The notes below the pieces were generated by a model. The model did no database searches. It had not been told where the DNA came from and saw nothing but the letters and a program-made list of their open reading frames with translations. Below are positions 53,895-64,000 of a stretch of DNA of 64,000 nt, piece by piece. The stretch comes from Metaphire vulgaris (Eukaryota; Annelida; Clitellata; Crassiclitellata; Megascolecidae), in the NCBI GenBank assembly GCA_018105865.1, contig CM030865.1, positions 7,197,198 to 7,261,197 on the forward strand, read 5' to 3'. The stretch's first letter is position 1. Each line of letters begins with the position of its first letter. A program made the translations under genes and the position numbers.

Positions 53895-54447
53895 AAAAAT
53901 TTTCAGCCAAAGAGGTTTCTACGAACGGTACCAGGAATACTCCCTCATCACAATCAATCCGCACCATATGACACTCCCGAGACTATCTAGTTTTTTTGTC
54001 ATATGCAAATTATTGTTTATAACACAAAATGCATGACAATAGTAGTATGCATCTAGTTAATCATCATCATCATCGGCATGCCCCAGTTGGAGCATAGCCT
54101 TTTCCACAAACTGCCTCCAGAGTATTCCATTTTAGTCTGATGTTATGTTGATTGAATTGTCTGCAATGCTTTCGACGCCGCAGAATCCACGACCAGTGCC
54201 ACTCCAGCGCTCGAGAGTCCACATTTGTCGGTTCACACGCCGGAGCGCCACCTAGTGAATCTCCCATTACACGCCGAAGCGCCACCAATAGTGAATCGTC
54301 TGCGTACACAATGCTTTCGACACTGCAGAATCCATGACCAACGCTACTCCAACGCGCCGTCTCGGGAGTGTCATATGGTGCGGATTGATTGTGATGAGGG
54401 AGTATTCCTGGTACCGTTCGTAGAAACCTCTTTGGCTGAAAATTTTT
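53895..54447. repeat. 89-bp perfect inverted repeat around a 375-base centre
   Basis: Bases 53895-53983 and 54359-54447 are exact reverse complements (left arm starts AAAAATTTTCAGCCAAAGAG). The centre holds an ATC tract and two diverged copies of a block of about 50 bases (54163-54215 and 54311-54357, CAATGCTTTCGACRCYGCAG). It also holds a GCTCGAGAGTYCACATYTGT block that returns at 54828. No target duplication or transposon ends were found. Confidence 0.85.
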
Positions 54448-54914
54448 ACGGGAATCGGTCGCCGACCAATTGCCCAACCCAACTCTGGGGGTTGATGTTA
54501 TATGTGAAGTTCCCAAGCATTCGCGACCCTCGGCAGTATCTGCAGTCTGATCAGCTTAAATGCTTTACCCTGATGAACAACTTGGGAGCCATATACACGA
54601 AGAGAAGAGAATTTTCCGTTAGCGTTTCGACACACCGCCCGTGTATGTCAAAATGGCGGCATAGAATCAATGCCCAGATCCTCCCGTAATTATTCCGCTC
54701 TGTCCAAAGGAAATACGGCCAAAAACTACCCAGCGATCGTTTCAGGTGCGGCTCCGTCTAGTAACTTGATGATTTATCAAAGAGCTTAAGTTTTTTCCGC
54801 AGTAAGAGCCGGGGAAAGTTTGCTAACGCTCGAGAGTTCACATCTGTCGGTTTACACGCCGAAGCGCCACCAAGCGAATCATCTAGTTAATACATGTACA
54901 CAATCAAGTCAGAC
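54448..54914. other. Mostly unassigned; partial copy of a fold-back block
   Basis: At 54828-54892 the sequence repeats the GCTCGAGAGTTCACATCTGT and GTTTACACGCCGAAGCGCCA block found at 54208-54265. The preceding stretch is relatively GC-rich but shows no gene. Confidence 0.35.
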
Positions 54915-55240
54915 TTCTATCTTAAATTTCTTTGCCTGTCTCTTGTACATCTGTTCAGTAGCATCTTGGCAGAGTGTCCAGCAGTTGTCAGACAGCAGGC
55001 TAGTTGACCATTTTCCCTGGTATCTTTGTTCCACTGTTGCAATATCTTGATGAAACGTTCGCCATGTTCATCACTAACCATATCACAGTTGTCAGGGAAG
55101 ACATCTAGATAGAATGAAGGAAATGGATCTTCAAAGACATGTTACAGCCAAGTTTCTGATACTGCATCAGCATGTCTTCTACTAGTTCCTTGTAATTTTC
55201 TGCCCTAACATTGCCAAGAAAGTTTGTAGACACTGGTTAC
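54915..55240 (-). pseudogene. Family U protein fragment, second subfamily
   Basis: The minus strand reads TFLGNVRAENYKELVEDMLM, QYQKLGCNMSLKIHFLHS, then in shifted frames VFPDNCDMVSDEHGERFHQD, IATVEQRYQGKWSTSLLSDN, CWTLCQDATEQMYKRQAKKF. These are the same boxes as in the copies at 26345 and 31797, but this one keeps the GERFHQD and the C-terminal KRQAKKFK end usual in other invertebrate members. Two frameshifts. No terminal repeats recognised. Confidence 0.7.
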
Positions 55241-55261
55241 TGCTGATAATGCAATTGCATT

Positions 55262-55905
55262 GTGTATCCAGTAGCGCCATTTTGGCTGCTAGCACGTGTA
55301 TGTACGTGCTTCAGAATATCGCCATTCTTGGTGGTTTTGCCGACATCTGGCGCTTATTTCTCAGCGCTAATCGTGAGGATTGTTGCCGTCATTTTTGAAG
55401 CGGTCGGCAATCATCTTTGCATTTCTCTGCGCCGAAGGAATCGGATTTGTGTCGGCGTGGTCGGCTCGCCATTTTTACTAAGATACCAGACCCTCGACGG
55501 AACCTACATGCTATAAAGGGCAAAGACTTTAGGTTCACGCACGTAATTCCATCTTCAGTTGGTTTCCTGTCGGTTTTCCGTCAAGTTCGGCGATGGATTA
55601 CTGTCTCGCAGATGACCGCCCTCAAGGATTCGCCACCTGATTTTTGCCACGCAGAGAATTTTTCTCAGCATCCATGCGGTCTTTTAACATCCTGTATGCG
55701 TTTTCGCTGACTCTTCAACGGAACATCTCCTTGCGGAAGACTGCCTGATTACGACATGGCAACGACCTCTTTCGTGCCATCTGAGCGAATTTTCCCTCAA
55801 GACCAACATCTTCTGTTCCATTTTTTTTTGTCAGCATTGTTGACAGCACCTTTGACTTTGGCCTTACTCATGCTAGGGCGCTATAGAAGTTGTCAAGAAG
55901 CATAA
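55262..55905 (+). mobile_element. Short non-autonomous L2-derived element
   Basis: Begins AGTAGCGCCATTTTGGCTGC, like an L2 leader, followed by about 0.5 kb of GC-richer sequence. It ends with TTTGACTTTGGCCTTACTCA and GGGCGCTATAGAAGTTGTCA, a standard L2 3' end. The endonuclease and RT are absent. Organisation is the same as at 6857-7702, though the leaders differ in detail. Confidence 0.55.
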
Positions 55906-55989
55906 CCATATCCATCCACTTCATGTGATGCTGGTGACAGCAACGATACAGGCATCTAAGATGCTGACATGTCACTGCGAAGCTAACAC

Positions 55990-56315
55990 ACAGAGGGGTG
56001 TTCGAGTTAGAAGTAATATATTTCTACCAAATGCTTTCCGACATTCAAACTTTTTGATTTATTTTGTCCCACTAACATTCTCCTACAATTTTGCCACTCA
56101 CCCAAGTAGGGTTACCACTCAAAAATTTTAGCTGGTGAGCTTTGAAAAAAAATGTGTGAAGGGAATAATAGTGTGAAGAAATTCTAGATTATAGGATGGA
56201 CCATACCCCCCCTCATTATTTTTTTGCACGGATGGTTTGAAAAAGCAATAAAAATGTTAAACAGTGGTGTATACCTAATCTTCTTAGCTTTCATATTGCC
56301 TGATATATAGTAAAT
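55990..56315 (-). repeat. Family R repeat, reversed, head to head with the next
   Basis: Reversed boxes: TTAGAAGTAATATATTTCTA, ATTTTGTCCCACTAACATTC, GCACGGATGGTT and CTTCTTAGCTTTCATAT. Its inner end abuts the start of the forward copy at 56320 with only TAAATTTAA between them. Confidence 0.7.
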
Positions 56316-56319
56316 TTAA

Positions 56320-56847
56320 CCCGTTAAAGGGGGAATTAATTTTTACAAGATGTTACCAATTTGGGTAATGAATTTTGGGGTAAAGCGTTTGTTTGAACTG
56401 TGAACATGTACTTTTTAAACTTACTATATTTCAAGCTATATAGAAGCTACAAAGATGTGGTTTGCATCATTGTTTAGCCTTTTTATTGTACTTACCATCC
56501 ATCCGTGCCCAAAAAAAAATTTTGGGGGTTGGGCCCCTCTACAGGCCAAAATATGACCCCTCCCAAAAAATAAGTTCAAAGGTCAATAAAAAAATTTTTT
56601 TCAGTGGTGACCCCCTAGGTTCAGCGGCATAGTTGTAGGTGGATGTCTTTGGAACAGATTAGTTCAAAAAGTTTGAAGATGGAACCCAATTTGGGGGAGT
56701 TATGATGTTTCTACACCAGGCACCCGTTTTTAAACGGCGAACACCGTGGTGGAAGAGCAAAACAGTTGCGCGATGTTTTAAAACGTCGAACCCCGTTCGC
56801 ATATGATTTTCGGGCGACATTTATAAACGTCGAACCCTGGTAATGGG
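56320..56847 (+). mobile_element. Family R element with TTAA on both sides
   Basis: A 528-base copy flanked by TTAA (56316-56319 and 56848-56851). It starts CCCGTTAAAGGGGGAATTAA and ends with CCCTGGTAATGGG. The usual internal boxes are present (CAAGCTATATAGAAGC, GATGTGGTTTGCATCA, CATCCGTGCCC, GGGCCCCTCTACAGGCC). Late in the element AAACGTCGAACCCYG occurs twice and ACGGCGAACACCGTG once. The layout suggests a piggyBac-like MITE. Confidence 0.7.
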
Positions 56848-56984
56848 TTAAGTATTCAGTTTTGTGGAACGCTTTTTTCAAGCAAAATAAATGGCCGGCA
56901 CAGTGATGGCTTCTAAAATTTTAATGGACGGTAAAGGGGATAATTGTTCAAATTACTGAATAAAGATTTAGTGTCAGATGGTTG

Positions 56985-57274
56985 AATTATTGATGTACAC
57001 TGTAGGTATATTTTAACATTATGACAGTTGACGGAACCCCTTTCAATTCAAGACAATCTCTTTCTCCATCCCTCCCCCTACCTGCCTGCTTTCTCAGCCT
57101 GATATAAATGAATGAAAGATGAATGTAATTAGTCAGGTTACTGAATAGAGATTTAGAGTTTTAGTATTGCAGTTAATGTTTAAATGATTGATATAGGGCC
57201 ATTTTAGCATTATGACAGTGGACGGACCTTCCAATTCAAGGCAATCTCTCTTACCTTCTCTCTCTCCTCTCTCC

Positions 57275-57322
<48 letters not shown>

Positions 57323-57535
57323 TCATATCTTTTGCTCTCCATAGGAAGCCACATTCAGGTGAGATAGGATTGTAATTGACCTGGTAACTGAATAGAGACT
57401 CAGTATTTGACTCTCTTGGTGCGTCTTATATAAGGGGGCATCTTATAAATAATTTTTTAAACACAAATCATCAAAACCCGCATCTTATAATCGTGTGCAT
57501 CTTATATGTGCAAAAATATTGTAAATGTTGTGCTT
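56985..57535 (+). repeat. Dimeric interspersed repeat (family D), second copy
   Basis: Two units with ATTATGACAGTTGACGGAAC, TTCAAGACAATCTCTTTC, and GTCAGGTTACTGAATAGAGA, followed by TCTTATAT boxes. Same order as at 13485-14073. A CT/CA microsatellite (57256-57322) is expanded in the second unit. Confidence 0.7.
57256..57322. repeat. CT and CA microsatellite
   Basis: CTCTCTCC units, then about fourteen CT and five CA units. The Arg-Glu repeat frame on the minus strand is an artefact. Confidence 0.95.
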
Positions 57536-57664
57536 TCATAGTGGCTAATAATTTATCAAAGTTTTGCTGCTATTATAAGTTGCTTTGTTAATGTTGATGA
57601 AATAGACAAATCTATATTCCGTCCAAAAAATTTAATCATTTTGGATTTGATGCTTGTTTTAAAG

Positions 57665-57757
57665 GTGATAAGTGGTCACCAGGGTTGGGTCCGATGTGTT
57701 GACGTTGAACCTGGAAATGAATGGTTTGTAACAGGCTCTTCTGACCGTATCATTAAG
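57665..57757 (+). CDS. PLRG1: PLRG1 exon: first WD40 repeat
   Basis: Exactly 31 codons between TGTTTTAAAG and [26 protein letters not shown] then [11 protein letters not shown]. Human PLRG1 has [20 protein letters not shown] at this point. The GH and the S-S-D-R turn are the standard marks of a WD repeat blade. Phase 0 at both ends, and the next exon supplies the closing IWDL. Confidence 0.96.
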
Positions 57758-57960
57758 GTAATTATTTTGTCTTAGCTTTGTAATCAATTTTACTTTGTCT
57801 TGCATTGCTTTAACTTAAGAATTATATTTGAATTGAAATTATTATGTTAAAATATACTCTGTAATTGGAGACCAATGTGTGCAGCTGTTAAAAATGGTTT
57901 CAGTTGTATTTATGATGATATCCAATATCTTTGTTTTCAGCCTTTCTTATATTCTTGTAG

Positions 57961-58110
57961 ATTTGGGATTTGTCTTCAGGAGCTCTACGCCTTTCACTTA
58001 CTGGTCATGTTAGTACGGTACGTGGTGTGGCTGTCAGCAAACACCAGCCATATTTATTTTCTTGTGGTGAAGACAAGCAAGTAAAGTGTTGGGATCTGGA
58101 ATATAACAAG
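57961..58110 (+). CDS. PLRG1: PLRG1 exon: end of WD repeat 1 and WD repeat 2
   Basis: Exactly 50 codons between TATTCTTGTAG and [56 protein letters not shown]. It carries the IWD end of blade 1 and a complete GH...CWD blade 2, matching LTGHISTVRGV and [20 protein letters not shown] of vertebrate PLRG1. It is separated from the previous exon by a 203-base intron. The following blade (human VIRHYHGHLSAVYGLDLHP) was not found before the end of the window, so the next intron exceeds 5.8 kb. Confidence 0.96.
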
Positions 58111-58254
58111 GTAAGATAGATGAATGCTTTGACAATATTGTTGGTTGTTCCTTTACAAAAGTATTGGATACTAGACTTATGTACTTATTCCATACACCAA
58201 TGCTAATCACCTGGAGTACAGTAACTCTATCTTTTGCAGGTATCTCTATCCTCT

Positions 58255-58640
58255 CTTTAACTTCTTCAAAGAATTCAAAACTCTCTAGCTCATGCCATAA
58301 TTAAGAATCCAAATTATGCTCATATCACAGCTGTGCTCAAAACACTTCATTGGCTACCAGTCAGACAACGAATTGATGAATCTGCTTAATGGTCCACAAG
58401 GTACTACATTAAAATCAGCCATCTTATCTCCAGTCCTTCATCACTGTCCAGTGTCCATAGTCATAGACACTCAATCAGGTCTTCAGATGCATTAGCTCTT
58501 CAGATGCCTTGGTAAGCAAGTATTTTCAGTGGCTAGCCGAGAATATAGAATTCACTCCCAGCGTCGGTCCACTCTGCTTTGTCTCTTAATGTTCAACATT
58601 TCGATCAAGTCTCAAAACGTGCCTGTTCTCTATTGCCTGT
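58255..58640 (+). pseudogene. L2-like LINE C-terminal fragment
   Basis: Reads LQRIQNSLAHAIIKNPNYAH, ITAVLKTLHWLPVRQRIDES, a stop, then degraded frames to NSLPASVHSALSLNVQ and HFDQVSKRACSL. This is the end of an L2-like ORF2 of a group distinct from the other copies in the window (family form LQRVQNSLARAV). Confidence 0.6.
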
Positions 58641-58699
58641 CACCGGTGTGAATACAGCTACTGGCGGACACGTCTGGCTGCTGACAAGGAATCTTATAT

Positions 58700-59280
58700 C
58701 ACTGCGTGCAAGAACAAGCACAAGGTCATTGAAGAGAGGAAACATCTTGCTGGACCAGCCGCATAGCAGTAGAAGAGTTCATCACCAAAAGAGCTCTTAT
58801 GATCATATTCCACTATCTTGGAAAGAGACAAAAGCACAGCTGACAACATCACACCAGTAAACAATAAGGCCAACGACTTCCTTCTCATCTTCGATGAGAA
58901 AGTAAACAAATTCAAGCCAGCACTGAAGGCCTACCAAAAGCGAAACCCTCAACTTCATCTGAGGCCACAGCATGCAAAAACTAAATCTACCCTGAAATCA
59001 TGCTCAGAGGCGGAAGTTCACTGCCTAATCATGGAGTCTCCCATGAAATTGTGTGCTCTTGGCCTAATTCCCACATTCCTACTGAAGTAGCCAGAACTGA
59101 ACCTAGGTGATGCAACCTAACCTTCATCTCAAAGGTGGTTGAAAAGGCCATCATGGAACGCGCAATCAGATTAATTGAGGATGGGAAAATGTTGCCACAG
59201 CTACTATCTGCCTATAGACGCCACCACAGCACGGAAACGGCTTTACTAAAGATGCTATCTGCTATTCTAAGCGGGTCATT
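58700..59280 (+). pseudogene. L2-like LINE, RT N-terminal region
   Basis: Reads NKANDFLLIFDEKVNKFKPA, SEAEVHCLIMESPMKLCALG, LIPTFLLK, then in other frames KVVEKAIMERAIRLIEDGKM-like sequence and RRHHSTETALLKM. It is earlier in the protein than the fragment at 58255 but lies to its right on the same strand, so the parts have been shuffled or come from two copies. Confidence 0.6.
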
Positions 59281-59504
59281 CTGCATCAAATCAATTTGCC
59301 TTTGAATAAACTGGGACGTCTCAGATTTTGATGAAAACCGGCACAATTGTTCATCTCCAAGAGTAATGTTGAAAACCATAATATTAAAGTTTTGGGTCAA
59401 CCCATGTCCAAACTATGAGTCATGAAACTTTGGTCGACCGGCGCCAACTCACGACACTAAAACTGTTATATTTCCACTTCTATTATACCTAGCATCATTG
59501 TAGT

Positions 59505-59770
59505 TATCAGAAAGAGAAGAATGAAATGGACTGGACACATACTCTGAATGAAAGAAATAAGAAACCCAAAACGAATTCTCAAATACACTCTAAAGGAAGA
59601 CCGAAAAGACGATGGGTGGACGGATTGGAAGAGGATCTGCACACGGCAATGCTGAATCTCAATGGAAAAACTGACGGAAGACACCGAATGACTTTGGAAG
59701 AAATAGCAAAGGACAGAGAACTTTAGAGAGATATCATGGAGAAGTCAATAACTGGACACAGCTGGACGAC
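59505..59770 (+). pseudogene. RTE-like LINE C-terminal tail
   Basis: Reads RKRRMKWTGHTL, then HSKGRPKRRWVDGLEEDLHT, KTDGRHRMTLEEIAKDREL and, after a stop, RDIMEKSITGHSWTTK. The GRPKRRWVD box and the ending are typical of RTE-like LINE ORFs. Confidence 0.7.
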
Positions 59771-60261
59771 AAAGACCTGACCTGACTTGATGATAGCTAG
59801 AGACATGATCTTTGCACCAAACTTTAGCTTTTTGAGAGCTCTATCTGGGCCAATCAACAGGTACACCAAGAGTTTGAATACCAAAAGAACAGAAGCAATC
59901 GTAGCACATAGTTTGACATTTCGACCAATGCGTATTCAACAATATTTATATTATTTGTGAATAAGTCTTACATTGTGAGGAATTATTGGTGAAAATTTCA
60001 GAGTGAGCACTCTTAGTTTTTATGCAGTGATTAAATCCGTGAATATCCGCCCCAATGTAAAATCGCAATTAAAACATTCCTGTTTGACATTGCATTCACA
60101 CGAGGTGGACAGGCCTAGCAGGAACCCTGAAAACAGTTGGCTAACGTGGGCTCCGGTGAAGACTATGAAGAAGGAAAACTCAAAAGTCAAACCCGGACAG
60201 GACGGGTCCGTGAGCTCTGAAAGGCAACCGTCCTATGAAAAGAATTCTAAACAAATTATTA
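59771..60261. other. No recognised feature
   Basis: A + strand frame of 98 codons (60003-60299) encodes a basic protein with no known motif and runs into the L2 tail. Nothing else is seen. Confidence 0.3.
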
Positions 60262-63200
60262 TTTCTAGACAATTTCTCCAGCGCAGTAAACAAGGCTAAG
60301 GCCTACGACAAAAGCGCTTTGACATAATTCTATCAGTAAAATCCGATATTAAATAGGTGTGTTTTTAAGTTCCTAAGAAAGGATTCCGCAGAGACAGCTC
60401 CCAACACAACGTCAGGTATCTAGTTCCAAAGTAATGGATTCCCTTTGGAGAATGACCTTTCTCCAAACTTGGAGGTCTTTGACGGAGGAGGGACAAGCAG
60501 TAGGACTCAACGACTTGACTGAAGCTTCATTCTTGACTCATTTGACGTCGTTCGCTGCACCAGCACACTCAGATATTCTGGGCTGTGTGGGTCATAAAGG
60601 ACTCGGAAAGTGAGCCAACAACGCTTGTAAACAATAAGCTGTTGAATGCGTAACCAGTGGAGGCGATCTCTCAGCAGTGGCGTGATGTGGTCATTCCAGC
60701 GACAACCAAAGACCACTCATGCAGCCAGATTCAGTACGGACTGAAGTCGATTTAGCTTGTTTTCCGGTAGGCCTAGCAAGACACTGTTACAGTAGTCCAT
60801 TCTTGACAAGACGAAGGCCTGTACAAGCTGAATGGCCGCACTCACCGTTAGGTAGCGCCGATCCAGCTTGACCCTCTGTATCTGGTAATGACAGCATCAG
60901 ATAACGTTGTTGGTGTGTGCATCAAACGATAGCGTTTCATCCAAAAGCACACCTTAAAGACGCACACTTGCCACAGGAACAATAGTGGCATCACCCACGG
61001 TGAAATGGACTCGACTCAACAACTTCCTTCTTCCTGGAGTGCTGATCCAGAGGAATTCCGTCTTGTCCGGATTCAATGCCAGACGATTTTCTTCTGTCCA
61101 CCTGATGATTGCAGATATGCAATTCGTGAAGGACATCCGAAATTGCTCTGTGTCCGACGGCATGCACGAGGAATAAATTTGCCCATCGTCAGCATAGGAG
61201 TGCGATGACAAGCCAAAAGCCTTGATGATTGAGCTAATGTCCGCAACGTATAAGATGAAAAGTAAGGGCCCCAGGGCCGATCCTTGCAGAACTCCATGGT
61301 GGACTTGGCACTTTTGGGACATTAGACCATTACACCATACAGCTTGTATGGTGTAATGGTTCCGGTAAGGTAGCTCCTCATCCACTGAAGTAACTGGCCT
61401 GCCAGTCCATACAATGTTTGAAGCCGACGGATGAGAATCTGATGATCAACTGTGTCAAAAGCAGCTGAGAGATCGAGCAGGCAGAGAAGTGCAACTCACC
61501 CATTTGCAGTCGCGTCCACCAGGTCACTGAATATTTTCAGAATGGCTGTTTCAGTGGAGTGTCCACGACGATAGGCTGATTGTTGTTGCGGCATCAGTCC
61601 ATTCACACTCAGAAAACTGACCAGTCGCTTGTTGACAATCCTCTCTAGTAGCTTGGCTAGAAAAGGGAGGTTGGAGACCGGTCTATAATTGGAGATATCA
61701 GACTGGCCAAGTCCTGACCGTTTCAGATACGGAGTAATGATCGCATGCTTCCAAGTTGTTGGAAATTCACCTGATTCCAGAGAGACAGCCATAAGCGTCG
61801 TCAGGAATGGCGCCAGTACATCAATGGACTCCTTCAAGAGCCACATAGGCAGCTGGTCAGAGGCACACTGCTTATTCGGTGACGAATGCACGGAGACAAG
61901 TACTTCTTCCAGTGTTGGGTTGGAGAAAGCAGTGAGACGTGGACCGTTATAGTTAGAGAAAGATGCCGACCCTGCACTCGCAGTCTTTTCTCATATTCCT
62001 CTGATCTTGTCATCAATATAGTGGTGATAATCATCAGCACTGAATTCGGGGCATAGAGCTGAGCCCTCTCTACTCTCACCAAGGAGCGAATTTAAAGCCT
62101 TCCAAGTTCCCCTCGTATCGTCATGTGCTGACTGCAGCAACCCCTTCCAGTATCTCCGGCCTTTTTGTTTCACCAGGCACCTTCTTGATTTAAGAGTGGA
62201 GGTGAGAGATTTTCGCGCTTCATCTTCCATAGCAGTACCTTTGGATCTTCTAGAAGCCCGCTCTGCATGCTGCACTGTTCTGCGCGCCTGTCTGCACTCC
62301 TCATCATAAAACGGGCAGTGAGGGCAAGCACGAACTCTCATCTCAGTCACTGGGGCTAATTCATCGAGTATTTGCACTATAACAGAGTGATAAAGTTCCG
62401 CCAACTCCGATGCCGTCTTCTCATGTCCGATTGATAAACAGAGCTCAGGTTCTTTAAGACGCAATATGAAGAGGTTCTGATCGAAATTTTTCCAGTACCT
62501 CCGCTTGACTCTTTAAACTCCGGGGAGGCTGCACAGCACGTGCTGACCAACATACAAGCTTATGATCAGATAAGCCCGTTTCCTCAACTACAGTTTTGAG
62601 CGGCGCCAAGTCACACGGTCCAATCACAACATCCAGCAGTCCACCCAGTTCGTGAGTAGGTTCATCAACATATTGCCGCAGGTTGAATTCTTCCAAGATC
62701 TGGTTTAATCTTTGACAGGCACTGTCCTCAGGCTTCTCCAGATGTATATTAAGATCCCCAGCGACATAAAACACACAATTATACGTCGCAAGAGACTCAA
62801 GAAGTAGCCTAAATTCCTCATAAAATCGCTCACAGACACGTTGAGATCCTGGTCTGTAGATTGCGACCAGGACTAGTCGCCTTTGTGCTACCGACCCGGC
62901 AGCACAAGTACTCAAACGTTGTCGGCTTGAGTGTAGTCTTCAGTTTTGTGATGTTAATTCCATGTTTCGAAATCACAGCTAATCCACCATGGTTAGTCCA
63001 GTTCGCATCAGTCTGTCGAGCATCTGCAGCTATGGGTCGGGCTGCTTCAATAACGTTCAGACCCAGACCCCGTAGCCTTGTGATGGGGACAGCGTGTGAG
63101 TCTTCGTGCCAGGTCTCTGATAAGATAAGTAGGTCAAGACGAAAATCCTCTATAAGGTCAACTACATTGTCCACCTTGCTACCTACAGAACGGATGTTCT

Positions 63201-63775
63201 GAAGTCCAAAGCCAAGTTCTCGCGTTTGATAATTAAGGTGTCGCTCGATTTTAGGATATAATAACGACGGGCGAACTCTTGGACTTTCAAGGTCGGACAG
63301 CACGTGTGTCTCCTTGCCGGAATATCGATTACCGATAACATTCGGTATCAGCTGATGATCGCAAGATCGGCGATAGCGACTGTTGTCACAGGTGCAGGCG
63401 ACCTGTGGATAGGCATAGCTGGAGTGCAAAGTGGGTCTGCGTCTACGATTTTTTCCCGCACGGCAGCCACGCCTAGCTAATCACAGCTGGGTGATGATAT
63501 GTCGTACCGAGGCATCGAGGGTGACTCGAGACGACTTCAAGCACAACAACAGATCTCGTGTCAGCATGTATGGCCAGTGTCTGGTCAGGTTCAGAATTCT
63601 TTATACCCGCCGATACAGTTTAAAACACCAGACTTCAACGTGCAACAGAGTGAACCTCTCTGACCTACAACTAGAAAATTCTGCGTGAAAAACGAACGGT
63701 TGACATGAAAAGGAATTAAACGAACGTTCAGGAACCACAAAAATCCAGCTGAGAAACGTAGTGGCAGCCATCTTG
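60262..63775 (-). mobile_element. Nearly full-length L2/CR1-type LINE, minus strand
   Basis: The 3' end at the left has the reversed CGCAGTAAACAAGGCTAAGG box and an AATTATTATTT tail (about 60258-60270). The right side extends through RT, linker and endonuclease to a leader reaching about 63775, near reversed CAAGATGGCTGCCACTACG, similar to the starts of other L2 leaders here. The 5' limit is uncertain; sequence to 64000 may still belong to it. It matches the 22 kb copy in organisation but is clearly diverged from it. Confidence 0.85.
60370..63429 (-). pseudogene. L2 ORF2: endonuclease plus RT, several frameshifts
   Basis: The endonuclease (62454-63429, two frames) has LLILSETWHEDSHAVPITRL, VAGDLNIHLEKPEDSACQRL and VEETGLSDHKLVCWSARAVQ, with all catalytic boxes intact. 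The linker (61991-62464) follows. The RT (61496-61891) has MHSSPNKQCASDQLPMWLLK, NYRPVSNLPFLAKLLERIVN, RRGHSTETAILKIFSDLVDA. Next (60954-61385) come QGSALGPLLFILYVADI and SHSYADDGQIYSSC with an intact YADD, and the C-terminal boxes DHITPLLRDRLHWLRIQQLI near 60650. At least five frameshifts or stops inactivate it. Confidence 0.88.
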
Positions 63776-64000
63776 AATTAACGGTATTTTTCAAAATGTT
63801 AACGGTGTTGAAGATAAGATAGAACAGATTACGTCGAGGAAGGCAAGGGGAACCACCTCGACTATTATTCCTTTGAAGCTTCAATGAAATTCCGAACTGT
63901 TCACGATAATGACGTAAACGGGACTCCTCGACTAAACTCGGGAAGTGTCGCGTCCGGCAGGGAAGGTAACAAGGCCTCCTCGGTCGTCATCCAGTGAAAT
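63776..64000. other. No clear feature at the window edge
   Basis: Possibly a continuation of the L2 leader; no coding or repeat signal of its own. Confidence 0.25.

Noticed and set aside
1..64000. tRNA genes, CRISPR arrays, prokaryotic operons, viral genes
   Set aside because: I looked for tRNA B boxes, regularly spaced repeats and viral protein motifs and saw none that hold up; the RT genes all belong to LINEs without LTRs, gag or envelope.

Overview
This is a stretch of animal nuclear DNA. Three things show that: a split protein-coding gene with GT-AG introns, a dense mix of eukaryotic transposons (L2/CR1-type and RTE-type LINEs, hAT, Mutator-like, Helitron and piggyBac-like elements), and many AT, AAT and CT microsatellites. 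Variants of the TTAGGG telomere motif occur inside two transposons, which fits a non-arthropod animal. The repeat mix suggests a marine or aquatic invertebrate, or an early-branching chordate relative, but the sequence does not name a species. I see no prokaryotic genes, CRISPR arrays, intact tRNA genes or viruses.

The one host gene I can identify is the 5' part of PLRG1 (pleiotropic regulator 1, yeast Prp46, plant PRL1), a WD40 protein of the Prp19/CDC5L spliceosome complex. It lies on the + strand. Six exons (15546-15652, 15874-15989, 32703-32733, 51807-51999, 57665-57757, 57961-58110) join without a break in reading frame and end after the first WD repeats. Two introns are very long (about 16.7 and 19.1 kb) and made almost wholly of nested transposons. 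The first coding exon and the rest of the WD40 propeller were not found in the window.

Layout. 1-2.7 kb: a fold-back Mutator-like element with a Helitron in one arm. 2.8-3.5 kb: an RTE-type LINE fragment split by a small transposon with a telomere-like core. 3.5-15.5 kb: L2 tails, hAT elements nested in LINEs and in each other, and an unclassified DNA transposon relic. 15.5-16 kb: PLRG1 exons. 16-32.7 kb: LINE fragments, an L2 element nested in another L2 (20.8-25.9 kb), a nearly complete unclassified DNA transposon with terminal inverted repeats (25.9-27.9 kb), and an RTE-type LINE carrying an L2 (28-31.4 kb). 32.7-51.8 kb: a 31-base exon, a Helitron with a greatly expanded minisatellite, hAT elements, a transposase-like pseudogene (38.8-41.9 kb), an RTE-type LINE broken by four insertions (42.3-48.5 kb) and two Helitrons (48.9-51.5 kb). 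51.8-58.1 kb: PLRG1 exons with small repeats between them. 58.2-64 kb: LINE fragments and a minus-strand, almost full-length L2.

Because many insertions left exact target-site duplications, or can be removed to restore a host reading frame, the order of events can be read in several places. Apart from PLRG1, no gene here looks functional: each transposon gene carries a stop, a frameshift, a truncation or a damaged catalytic motif.
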